This document shows, one piece after another, positions 10,370 to 21,925 of a stretch of DNA of 64,000 nucleotides. The stretch spans positions 8,184,001 through 8,248,000 of the forward strand of contig NC_085108.1 in assembly GCF_030269925.1 (NCBI RefSeq). Direction: 5' to 3'. This DNA comes from Bombyx mori (lineage: Eukaryota; Arthropoda; Insecta; Lepidoptera; Bombycidae). The first letter of the stretch is position 1, and every line of letters starts with the position of its first letter. The translations under genes and the position numbers were made by a program. The notes below the pieces were generated by a model. It did not search any database, was not told where the DNA came from, and saw only the letters and a list, made by a program, of their open reading frames with translations.

Positions 10370-10575
10370 TCGTAAAGAACTTGTGTTACAGGTACCAGAT
10401 AACGGAAATAAATGTAAGATTTTTATTATACACATACATATATTTAATATACATCCATAACCCTGGAAAATACATTTATATTTATCATACAAATATCTTC
10501 CCTTGGTGGGATTCGAACCTGCGACCCCCTTGTGTAGTGACCATGTCACTTACCACTACACAATAACACGCTACA
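10370..10575 (-). repeat. tRNA-like, possible second SINE family
   Basis: The minus strand has a tRNA-like box B (ggttcgaatccc at 10508-10519 in reverse) beside 'gtgtagtgaccatgtcac', with AT-rich sequence behind it. No full cloverleaf was found, so I call it a tRNA-related repeat rather than a tRNA gene. Confidence 0.35.
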
Positions 10576-10804
10576 CGGTATGTATTTGTCCGTCGTCATG
10601 AATTTTGATTAAAAATTTATAATAATTTCTTTAAAGACAGTACTACTTCACTGTGCACTCATATTACAATAGAATCTGTACCTTAGCATCTGCCACATAG
10701 AGTCATATTTCCTTCTAAGACACTTGAGGGATTCTCCCCTACAGATGTGTTACCGAATTTAGAATAGAAAAACCCTATAAATTTAATTATTTTTAGTTCC
10801 GCGA

Positions 10805-11010
10805 TACTTTTTTTTTTTTTTTTTTATGATTGAGAGATTACTGGTGGCCCGAAGGCCTTTCCAGTTTCACCAGGACAGGTGGGCGAGCAAAGGCTCAGCC
10901 AGGAGTCCGCGATACTCTACCGCGGAGCCACCTCGCCCTGCGGCTTGAAGGACTCAGGAACTGACAGCTCATGGGAGCCGAAGCCGGTCCGCACTCACAC
11001 CTCACCGCCC
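10805..11010 (-). repeat. LINE 3' tail, reverse copy
   Basis: Begins with a T run (10810-10826) followed by 'atgattgagagattactggtggcccgaaggcctttccag'. The same sequence occurs forward at 19600-19675. The T run is the poly(A) of a reversed LINE copy. Sequence up to about 11010 is GC-rich LINE 3' region without a gene. Confidence 0.55.
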
Positions 11011-11107
11011 GCGGACTTCATTCAACTACCTACTACATTACTTTACCAGTCTGGTACCTGTTTAATTATATACGGTACCCCTTACATAATACTCTATACA
11101 ATAGTTA

Positions 11108-11153
11108 ACATGTATCTATAACAAGGGCCAGCGAAGCGGACGGGTACAGCTAG
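11108..11153 (+). mobile_element. Helitron-like 3' end fragment
   Basis: 'gccagcgaagcggacgggtacagctag' is the inverted counterpart of the start of the element at 45999-46256. It ends in CTAG with T following, as Helitron 3' ends do. Confidence 0.5.
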
Positions 11154-11428
11154 TTGGCCTCTAAAATGTTGGGAGTCCTCAACAGAGCGAAGCGGTATTT
11201 CACGCCTGGGCAGAGACTTGCGCTTTATAAAGCTCAGGTCTGGCCTCGCGTGGCGTACTGCTCTCACCTCTGGGCCGGGGCTCCCAAATACCAGCTACTT
11301 CCATTTGACTCCATACAGAAACGCTGTTCGGATGGTCGATAGTCCCGCTCTCACGGATCGCTTGGAACCTCTGAGTCTACGGAGGGCATTCGGTTCTCTC
11401 TGTGTTTTATACCGTATGTTCCATGGTT
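11154..11428 (+). mobile_element. Jockey/CR1-type LINE internal fragment
   Basis: Matches positions about 8103-8372 of the larger LINE copy, encoding the ASKMLGVLNRAKRYFTPGQR region. A base change near 11325 shifts the frame. Ends abruptly at 'ccatgg' without a tail. A pseudogenic fragment. Confidence 0.75.
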
Positions 11429-11604
11429 CCATTATTTTCCCTTCTCTACCCTTTAATTTTGAACTGCTTTCCCTTATATCGACTTATTGCTATTCAATAA
11501 ATTCGTGCTACAAATCAAACCAACGCAGTTTATTTTGCTGCCAAACCGGAACAATTACTAATTAATTACTTATGTAATTATAAATACATAAGCAATTCCT
11601 CATT

Positions 11605-11850
11605 TTGTTGATAGGAATCACTGGTAGCCTAAGGAGGTATTCTAACAACTCAGGGACTGATATGTGAGCGCATTGGCTCAACTTGACGGAATTGGTGAAC
11701 TGGCCATAGCAAGAGCAGTTCTTCGCTGAATCTACCACCGGTTCGCGACCCACTGAGAAGATGCGGCCACAAACCAATGCTTGGGGAGTCTTTATGCACC
11801 GAGAGTGAATCCGGAGGATCCATCAAGACATGCTTTAGATGGCGGTAGCT
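11605..11850. repeat. Degenerate LINE-tail-like repeat
   Basis: Related to 60-430. It contains 'cccactgagaagatgcggcc' and 'ggccatagcaagagcag', reversed words of the common LINE tail. No gene. Confidence 0.45.
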
Positions 11851-11851
11851 T

Positions 11852-12170
11852 TTGATCAAACACAACCTTGATGTGCCGATGAGTAGGTTACATAAGATAC
11901 GAAATTCATTCAGGTGTCTGTCTGTGCGCCTGTACAACAAAACCCCACAAGATGTTCAGAACCTACATATACATAGGTTTAAGAAAACTATTAAAGAACA
12001 TCTGTGCAATAAAGCTTACTATAAAGTCAATGATTATCTAGAAGATTGCAAAAATTGGGATTGCTCTCTCCGGGCATTTCAATATTGCAATAATTGTTAC
12101 GTTATAATAGTTACATCTTGTAACAATGAATATTTAAAAAAATCTAATATAAAAAAATAATGTAATATTT
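11852..12170 (+). mobile_element. LINE RT C-terminal fragment
   Basis: 11852-12160 encodes a CR1/Jockey-type LINE C-terminus (LYNKTPQDVQNLHIHRFKK..., CNKAYYKVNDYL), similar in plan to 5162-5353. It ends in an A-rich tail near 12165-12180. Not a host gene. Confidence 0.65.
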
Positions 12171-12460
12171 AAAAAAAAAGACATGCCCGCTGAGTTTCTT
12201 GCCAGTTCTAGGCTAGTTTTTGTGAATTGGCGTTAGTTCTTTTTGACGTTCAACAAGTAAGTATGTACTTTCATTTATGTTGAATAAAAAAATTACACTA
12301 CTTAGTTGCACTACCGTTTCCATACATCTCCTAGTCACATGCATCTCCTCTCTACGCATCACATGTCCATACCACGCCAACCGTCCGCTCCTTAATTTGT
12401 TGCTTACCGGGGCTACTTATTTTTATGGTGAGATTAAAGTCGCTAAATGCTAAGAGCTTT

Positions 12461-12905
12461 GAAGTCGTCGTGGCCTAACGGATAAGACGTCCGGTGCATT
12501 CGTATGTAGCGATGCACCGGTGTTCGAATCCCGCAGGCGGGTACCAATTTTTCTAATGAAATACGTACTCAACAAATGTTCACGATTGACTTCCACGGTG
12601 AAGGAATAACATCGTGTAATAAAAATGAAACCCGCAAAATTATAATTTGCGTAATTACTGGAGGTAGGACCTCTTGTGAGTCCGTGCGGGTAGGTACCAC
12701 CACCCTGCCTATTTCTGCCGTGAAGCAATAATGCGTTTCGGTTTGAAGGGTGGGGCAGCCGTTGTAACTATACGTGAGACCTTAGAACTTATATCTCAAG
12801 GTGGGTGGCGTATTTACGTTGTGGATGTCTATGGGCTCCAGTAACCACTTAACACCAGGTGGGCTGTGAGCTCGTCCACCCATCTAAGCAATAAAAAAAA
12901 AGAAA
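12461..12905 (+). mobile_element. Bm1-type SINE, full length
   Basis: Complete copy with tRNA-like head (boxes A and B at about 12470-12530), conserved body and 'catctaagcaataaaaaaa' end. Confidence 0.9.
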
Positions 12906-12949
12906 GCTACCACGCCTTTTTTAAATAAATTAAAGTTACACTTATAATC

Positions 12950-13265
12950 GATCCGGGGCACGTAGTGGTCGCGGTCTGAGGCATAAGTCAGCCGGCGTAC
13001 GCGGCTTGAGCGACGCCGCGCCGGGGTTCGAGTGTTCCGATACCAATGCTTCTTCTGGAATACGTTTAAATGTTCTTCACAAAAATGACTTCAACAGTGA
13101 AGGAATAACATTGTGTAATAAAAACAAAACTGTTAAAAATTATAATTTGGGTAATTATTACTATTGAGACATAAGACCTCAAGTCTCGACGTGGGTGGTA
13201 GCATTGATGTTATGATGTCTGTGGGCTATGGTAGTCACAATACCAGATGGGCTGCGAGCTCTATT
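12950..13265 (+). mobile_element. Divergent SINE with a different tRNA-like head
   Basis: The body is recognisably Bm1-like (cagtgaaggaataacattgtg, 'aattataatttgggtaatta', 'gtctgtgggctatggtagtcac'). The head is not the usual one: it has 'gtagtggtcgcggtctgaggc' and a box B of the form 'ggggttcgagtgttcc'. No A tail is left. It may represent another subfamily or a head swap. Confidence 0.6.
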
Positions 13266-13340
13266 TGAATTTAATTATAATCCACTTGTCATGGGTGGGG
13301 TCTCGTTTTAAAACGTAGGTCATAAAATATGTTTATTCTA

Positions 13341-13620
13341 TCTATATATATAAAAATGAATTGCTGTTCGTTAGTCTCGCTAAAACTCGTAAAAGGCTGG
13401 ACCGATTTGGCAAATTTTGGTCTTGAATTATTTATGGAAGTCCAGAAAAAGTTTAGGAGGTAGATAGATATGAAATTAAATAAAAATAACAATTTTGTTT
13501 TTTCTTTGATGTGTCTCCCGTAGGACGGATTCCTTTTGTTTGTTTTAAGTTTATTTTATACAAAATCTTAGGTCTTTTATTTATCGATTGAGGCACTACG
13601 AAGTCTGCCGGGTCAGCTAG
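13341..13620 (+). mobile_element. Helitron-like non-autonomous element, family A
   Basis: Starts TCTATATATA and ends 'gccgggtcagctag' followed by T. Same family as 8990-9278 and 53794-54056, whose minus-strand copies give the same boundaries. No coding capacity. Confidence 0.7.
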
Positions 13621-13869
13621 TTTGGAATATTTGAGTCTCCGGTATCGAGCGAGCGATCGCATATTAAAAGCTCATTCTCTACCACTAAGTAACGAGCGCA
13701 CAGCCAGCGGATGTGTAAGTTTGTAAACATTTACTTTTTTCCTTTATGTTCTGATATCAAGTACAGTGGTGAACAAAAACGTTTTACTAAAAATCTAATT
13801 ATATTCTTTCAGCTAAGGTTTTCTATACACGACTCGTGTTTTTGATTTTTGACTCGAATTTTTGATTGT

Positions 13870-13937
13870 TTTTTGAATGTAAATTGTGTTTTGGTGTGCA
13901 ATAAAGTGTATTCTCTCTCTCTCTCTCTCTCTCTCTC
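13870..13937 (+). repeat. (CT)n-tailed LINE end
   Basis: 'ggtgtgcaataaagtgtattc' followed by (CT)n at 13914-13936. The same arrangement occurs reversed at 40987-41070 inside a SINE, so this is the tail of a mobile element that ends in a CT repeat. Confidence 0.5.
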
Positions 13938-14265
13938 GTGCCGCTGTCAACACTCACGGGTATTTTTTTCCAAACCGAATGCTGACTTCTGTCGTAAGAC
14001 ATGAGTTCCAATTTTCAATGGCATTGCAGAACTCCTGCCCCACCCTTCTAACTTGGAACCCATATCTGCCTCGCGACAGATGTAGAGCAGATGAGGGCAC
14101 CCACCAGTCGGCGCTCATAATACGCCCTAACACAAGTAAAATATTGACTCGAGAATTGAGACATCCACGTCTCATGTTATGATGTCGATGTATTCCCATC
14201 AGAGCGTGAGATTAGGTGAGTTGTTGACAGCTTAATTTTGTCACAGAGTAATTTTCTAATAATAA

Positions 14266-14591
14266 TCCCTACTAATATATAAATGTGAATGTAAGTTTGT
14301 TTGTTACGCTTTCACGCGAAAACTACTCAACCGACCATCATGAAACTTTGTACACATATTGTTGGAGGTATTAGAAGTAACATAGGATACTTTTTAGTAT
14401 TAAAAAAATATATATTTTGTACGAAAAATAAAAAAATTGTTTGTCAAAAAATCTCAAAATCTAGCTTCTTCAACGCCATCTACCGGTTCAGTAATGAAGT
14501 TCCAATCCTGAGTACTGTAAATGAAGTCGCGGGTAAAATTTAGCGTTATGCCAAAGTAACTATTCCACGCGAAGTCGCGGGCAAAAGCTAG
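14266..14591 (+). mobile_element. Helitron-like non-autonomous element, family B
   Basis: Starts TCCCTACTAATATATAAATG and contains 'acgcgaaaactactcaaccgacc', ending 'gaagtcgcgggcaaaagctag' followed by T. These are the usual termini of lepidopteran non-autonomous Helitrons. No gene. Confidence 0.6.
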
Positions 14592-14771
14592 TATGATATA
14601 AATCTTGAAAAAAATATAATTACACCAGTTATACAAAAAATACATCAAATTATTTTTCAGTTAAAGACAATTTCAAAATAAATTTATTTTTCTTTCTGAC
14701 TGTACCAATTATCCGATTACTCCTTGTAGGGACCGTCGCACACACCGCATTCGTTTGGTCAACTCCTATCA

Positions 14772-17700
14772 ATGACAATGTTAGCCTTTGTACTGGTGGG
14801 ATTGATCACCACCATCAGCGCTGGACCATCAAACGACTCTTTCAAGGATCAGTGTAAGTTTGTTTATAACAATAAGTGCAGTGGCCCACTCATGCTTGGT
14901 CTCTTTCGATCGTACCGTACAGTCAGACTTTCAATGACAAAACATTTTTTTGACGTAGTAGCTATTACTACTGGATCCCCTTAACTCATCCGTAGTAGTG
15001 TTATCCTTTCCTAAATTACAAACCTCCCCCAAAATTTTACTGGTGGCTTTTTTTTCATTGCTCTTGTAGGCAGACGAGCATAAGGCCCACCTGATGGTGA
15101 GTGGTTACCGTCGCCCATGGACTTTAGTAATGCCAGGGGCAGAGCCAAGCCGCTGCCTACCGCTTAATACTCTCCACAAGCCTGGTTTGAAGAAGGACAT
15201 GTCATAGCGCTCGGGAAACACCGTGGAGGGGAGCTCATTCCATAGCCGGATGGTACGTGGCAAAAAAGACCTCTGGAAACGCACTGTCGATGACCGCAGT
15301 GGCTCCAGGTAGTATGGATGAACTCTACTCCGGTGGCGGGCGGTGCGATGGTACAAACGAGATGATGGTATCAAGCCTACCCAATTTCGCAGCATTCGCG
15401 TGTTCTGGTCTGATGTTTTAGTCAGTCGTATTAGATACAGAAGCGTTCACAACATTTTTTGGGTTTGTGATGCCTACATATTATTATGTGCCCCGGTATT
15501 TGCATTTGAATCACACAACAGTCTTGCCCTGTTCAGTGTGCTTAGTGCGAGTTTTTTAACGCTCTCGATAGCGTAAAAGTTAACTCAAATTTGTAGGCAG
15601 TTGGAACAGCGCCCTTAGCGGCAAACGTAACCAAACGTTCCAACTCCATACCAAATCGAGTTAACTTTTACGTTACCGAGAGCGTTAAAAAACTCGTTCT
15701 AAGCACACAGATTTCATTTCAGATTTGTATTGTAGATAATATGCAATGTTGCATATTGCAATATTGTGGGGCGACGCTCCTGCGATGGCAGTCCTTCGCC
15801 TACCGCCACCAAGGTGTCCAATAAATGCCAATAAATGCAATATGTCATTAGTATTTTACTGTTACTAAAGATCCATTCAAACCCGAAATCAGCAGTGTCG
15901 CTAAATGTCCCCGGCTGCGGATGTCGTCGGATTTTGAATGATTTCAACCCATTTGATGTCCACAGACTGCACGGACCCGAGGACAATGCAGAAGCACGCC
16001 GCGTATTCAGAGTGGGCTGACGCGTACTCTTGCACGAGGCACCGCTGTCAGCCCGGGGGTAGGAACCTCGCTATCTACACGGTCGGGTAAGTTCTGGAAC
16101 TCAGAGTCTTGACAACTACTTTTAATTTGAAGTCGTCGTGGCCTAAAGGATAAGGCGTCCGGTGCATTCGTATGTAGCGAAGCAACGGTGTTCGAATCCC
16201 GCAGGCGGGTACTAATTTTTCTAATGAGATATGTAGGTACTTAACAAATGTTCACTCACGGTCGGCTTTCACGGTGAAGGAATAACATCGTGCAATAAAA
16301 ATCAAACCCGCAAAATTATAATTTGCGTAATTACTGGTGGTAGGACCTTGTGAGTCCGCACGGGTAGGTACCACCGCCTTGCCTATTTCTGTCGTGAAGC
16401 AGTAATGCGTTTAGGCTTGAAGGGTGGGGCAGCCGTTGTATCTATACTTGAGACCTTAGAACTTATATCTCAAGGTGGGTGGCGCATTTACGTTGTGGAT
16501 GTCTATGGGCTCCAGTAACTACATAACACCAGGTGGGCTGTGAGCTCGTCCATCCATCTAAGCAATAAAAAAATAAAATAAAACCACGGCCAAATTTTTT
16601 GCCGAGAAAATATTTCAAAATTTCTTAAGAAAAGTTTATCTGCGAAATAAGTTAAACACAATAAACTCTAAAAAATTAGAAAACCTGCCCCGCAGTTCAC
16701 TCCAGGTTTGCATTCGGATGATTACATGCGACAAACACTTCAGTTTGATTGTACATAAACATGAAATTGTTTCTCCATCATCCACAGTTGCAAGCGCGTG
16801 GAAGCCCCAGAATCGGCGATAGAATGCGAGGAAGTCGTCGAAGATACAAACATGCAGTTCCCTTTTTGCTGCACAAGACTTAGGTACTTAATAGCTTTAT
16901 TTAAACGAGTAGTCCCGCGGTAGTCGAAATTCGACTATAAATTGAAACTGTAAGTTTGTACACTATTATGATTCTGTTTTCGAAGACTATTATACTTCTA
17001 TAATCAAAAATTTCGCCCAGACTACACTATAGAAAAATATTAATAAAGACAAACAATATTTAACGTATTCTCAATTTGACCCCAGACGTTAAGAACAAAA
17101 GTTTGACAATAAATAAATACACTCGGGTGCAATGAAATCGCACATCTGTAAATTTTTTGAAAAATATTATTTACTTCTTTTTATTTAAAAAAATACATAT
17201 ATTTTTTAACATAAGGTTAAAGGATAGTTCAATACCTATTCAATGATACCACATAAGACATGATAAGTTTACCTGCCTGCTGAAACAAAACGACAACAGC
17301 AAACTCCAAAAATTGCTCCCTCAACTCACTGCAGTTTGCAAGCAACTGCAGGTATAAAAAGGCATGTTTTGTGTAAAACGTCATCAGTTGCAAGCCAACG
17401 CTTAACCTGATAAGACCTCTAGTGACTCCAATTGCATTTGTCTGAAAAAGATGGATACTACTCCGGAAAAAGCCGCTCAAGTCGTCGCTCTAATTGAAGC
17501 GGGCCAGAACCAGAGAGCTGTAGCTCGACAACTGAATATCAGCCGATATTCAGTTCGTCGTGTGTACCAGCGCTATCGGGAGACTGGTGGCTTTGAAAGG
17601 CGACGAGGATCTGGTCGAGCAAGAGCTACAACACAGCGCGACAACAGATTTCTTGTAACGACAGCGTTGCGAAATCGTCGTTTGACTGCCGTTGAACTTG

Positions 17701-20700
17701 CACAGCAGCTTCAACAGGTGCGTGAAGTGGTAGTCAGCAGGTGGACAGTCAGAAGGAGACTTGCCGAAGGTGGTTTGACTGCGCATAGGCCAGCAAATGG
17801 CCCTAAATTGACGCCAGCTCACCTCCGGGCTCGTTTTCGATTTGCACAAGAACACGTCAACTGGACAGCCGACCAGTGGAAAGCAGTCCTGTTCTCAAAC
17901 GAGTCCAGAATGTGTCTTCATGATAATGATGGATGTGGAAGGGTCTACAGAAGGCGCTCAGAGCGATTTTCCCAATGTTGCATCACAGAACGTGTAGCAT
18001 ACGGCGATGGTTCGTGTATGTTCTGGGGAGGTATCTCACTCGAACGAAAAACAGAGCTTGTCTTGTCATAACATGTCGTACCATTTGGCCGTTTAATTGG
18101 AAGTAACTTCCTTTTTATGCATGACAATGCAAGACCTCATACCGCTGCGATAGTGAGACAATACTTACAAGAAGTAAATGTACCCGTGATGGAGTGGCCA
18201 GCTCGGAGCCCGGACCTTAATCCGATTGAACACTTGTGGGACGAATTAAAAAGAAAAATTAGAGGTCGAAATAGTGCTCCAGCTAATCTCCAGGAGCTAC
18301 AAAATGCGCTCAAAGAGGAATGGGACGCCATGCCACAAGACTTGATCAGAAACTTGATAGAGTCGATGGGGAATCGGTGTGAAGCTGTAATCCGGGCAAG
18401 AGGGGGCAATACTTGTTACAAATAAATGATTCTTCAGTATTTTTTTTGTTTTTTCCCCAAATTTTAAACGGTTTAGTTGAGTAATCATTTTGTAATAAAG
18501 ATTAAATTGTTGTTGTATTTTATTTTCCTCAAGAAAGTAACCTTATCTCCACTTATATGGTATCATTGAATAGGTATTGAACTAACCTTTAACCCTATGT
18601 TAAAAAATATATGTATTTTTTTAAATTAAAAGAAGTAAATAATATTTTTCAAAAAATGTACAGATGTGCGATTTTATTGCACCCGAGTGTAGTATGCATG
18701 CGTGTGTGCGTCAAATACATGGTAGTGTGTGTAATGTTTTTTTATTAATTTAATGCATTTTTAGGCATAATTTAAAAAAAAATTTACATTCTGCACTCCT
18801 TCTCTATATTCTCTATAAGTGTGGAAAATTTCGTACTCCTCCGTCCGCGCAATTTTCGTAAAAAGGCATACAAAGTTTTTCCTTCACGTATTAATATATA
18901 GATTCTTAAAAACTGTCAAACGGTATATTTAGAATTGAACACGAGAATTTTTTATTTGGCTCGTCTCAAAAAATTATTTGACACTTATCGAAACGAAGTA
19001 ATTCAAGCAGTGCCGTTAGAATCTGCCCTCACGTCCTTACGGTTCCATCAGATCAAATAACCTTTGCATTAGATGCATTCAGCTCTAACACTAGGAGTAG
19101 TCTTAGGGACCCCGGTAACCGTACTCGTAGAGCTCGGCAAAGAGTTCGACGTGCATCAGCCCTAATCTAACCTAAACATCAGTCCGCCGAGTTACACGCC
19201 GGTTCTTCTCGGCGCGTTGCGATTCTGATCCGTTAGTAGATTCATTCGCGAAACAACTGCTCTTGAGTTGTTAGGTCTCCTATGGAGGCTCTCGGGCAGC
19301 TGTTAGCAAATCCCACCCCTCCTGGCTGCAATGGCGGATCCAGGGGGAGGGTCATGGGGGTCATGACCACCCCCTGAGCTGGGTCCAGGACTTAGGTCGA
19401 CTACTAATAGAATATAATGATTTTATTTATATATTTTGTCACCATACAGGTTTTATGTAACTACATACCTTCAATATTTAATTAATTTAATATAATATAA
19501 TAACTTTGTATAATGGCAAACGTTTGGGAACGAACGCATCTGAATTTGACTACGTGACCCCCTCCTGGCGCCAAAGCTGGATCCGCCCTTGCCTGGCTGA
19601 GCCTTTACTCGCCCACCTGTCCTGGTGAAACTGGAAAGGCCTTCGGGCCACCAGTAATAATTCAATCATAAAAAAAAGAATCTGCCATAACATCTTATTC
19701 TGTGCATCGTCTATTTGTTGATCTGTAAATCTTTGTAGTAACCTACAAAGTGACCGACTTGGCTTGACAGACACCAAAAGCGATATACAAGAATATCAAT
19801 TCCTAGCAACTATTTAAAAATGTAAGACTAATCCTCAAAGTTTGAACACTTTCAGATGTCTTGTAGTTGTGCGGGGTGAAGTGTGGACCAGAGTCCTGGG
19901 GCAGCCGTGGGAAACGCTCCCAGCGGCCCCCTGGAGCCACATGTACAAGATGAAGAAACCTCCGCCGGGCGATACCAGTTTCTTGAACAAGTAAAAAGCT
20001 TAAACGATTATAAAAATAGACACGATTATTATTATAGTAGAGTAGAGTAGACTATTTTTGTAGATTGAAAGGAATTGACCTAAAACTACAATCTGGTCCA
20101 ACGTTAAAAAACTCAGTACTCACAATTTATTACATTACTTTTCACACGATCCATCCTTGCCTACCTGGTCTTCCTCAATAAGTGCTCGTTTATCTACGTA
20201 CTTTCCTACTACTACGACTACGGTCTTTTTTGCCACGTACCATCCGGCTTTGGAATGAGCTCCCCTCCACGGTGTTTCCCGAGCGCTATGACATGTCCTT
20301 CTTCAAACAAGGCTTGCGGAGAGTATTAAGCGGTAGGCAGCGGCTTGGCTTTGCCCCTGGCATTGCTGAAGTCCATGGGCGACGGTAACTGCTCACCATC
20401 AGGTGGGCCGTATGCTCGGCTGCCTACAAGAGCAATAAAAAAAACTTTTGATGTAACAAAAAGTCAATCCACGACCTAATTTTCAAGTCTATTGTGCTGA
20501 GTAAGCGCCATCCGTAGTTCAGTTTGTTTATAATCTCTTGCGGGAGCGTACACCCACAAAATAATGAAGAAGATAAGTTTATTTACTTACAAATAATGTG
20601 TGTATCATCAGAGAGACGGAGCAGAAAGGCCCAGTGTATGAACTATCAGAGCAGGACGCCCCGAAACACGAGCAAGTTCTGAGATCTGAAAAGAGAACCA

Positions 20701-21893
20701 CCGAGGATCCGAACTGCAAGGAAGCAGTGCTCAGATCCGCTCCCACGCCGGATATCGTGGTAAACACAAATATCATGTTTTTTTCCTTTTATTGCTTAGG
20801 TGGGTGTGCGAGCTCACAGCCCACCTGGTGTTAAGTGGTTACTGGAGCCCATAGACAACGTAAATGCGCCACCCACCTTGAGATATAAGTTCTAAAGTCT
20901 CAAGTATAGTTACAACGGCTGCCCCGCCCTTCAAACCGAAACGCATTACTACTTCACGGCGGAAATAGGCAGGGTGGTGGTACCTACCCGCGCGGACTCT
21001 CAAGAGGTCTTACCACCAGTACGTATCCTAGGTATTTCATGCTCATACTCTGCATAATATAAATATTTCTGTAAATATCCAAGGTTAGGTTTTACAGCAC
21101 ACACAGATGACGGTTCGCCCTCATGTCTGCGTCTGAGTGGTAATGTTCACGTTGTGGTGTCTATGAGCTCCGATGACCACTGAACCCCAGGTGGCTCGTT
21201 CTACGAAGTTAATGAAAAAAGCCATCTTGTTTTATTTTCAATGAAAGTGCAGGAATGGATAGGTACTACTTATTAAATTAATCCATTGCAGATAGCACTA
21301 TCTACGAACAACGATGAGAAGGAACCGAAAAGGGATATTGAAAGGTAAAATACGCTTACAATTACGTTTTTACAATCCAGGTCCAGTTTTAAGTACCAAG
21401 CCAAAGGGTGTTGATACAGAATTCCCTATCAAGAACTGATTATAAAGGTGAATGGTAATTATTCGTGCATTGTTGAAATTAGTTTTTGATTTTTGTTGAC
21501 TCATTGCTGTGCAGGTTTTTTCGGTCAAGAATGACGCACAGATTACAATGTAAATGATTTTATTTAACCAACGGCGGATCCAGGGGGGGGGTCATGGGGT
21601 CATGACCCCCCCCCCCTGAGCTAGTTCCAGGACTTGAACTAACTTGGACTAATTGAAGAACATCATGATTTATTTATTATCTATTGTTATCAAAATTAAA
21701 TTATAAGTTCTTAACTTGCCCACGACTATGTGACCCCCTCCTGGCGCCAAAGCTGGATCCGCCCTTGTATTTAACAGGCTTCGATCCTTGTATTGATCTG
21801 TGCAGGGTGGCTGGCAGGAACTGAATGAGAGAAGCCGAGGATCGTGCTCAGTGGCGAACAATTGGAGAGGCCTATGTCCAGCAGTGAATTGCT

Positions 21894-21925
<32 letters not shown>

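Noticed and set aside
11218..11565. Apparent gene of 115 codons
   Set aside because: First part is a shifted frame of a LINE fragment; the rest is non-coding.
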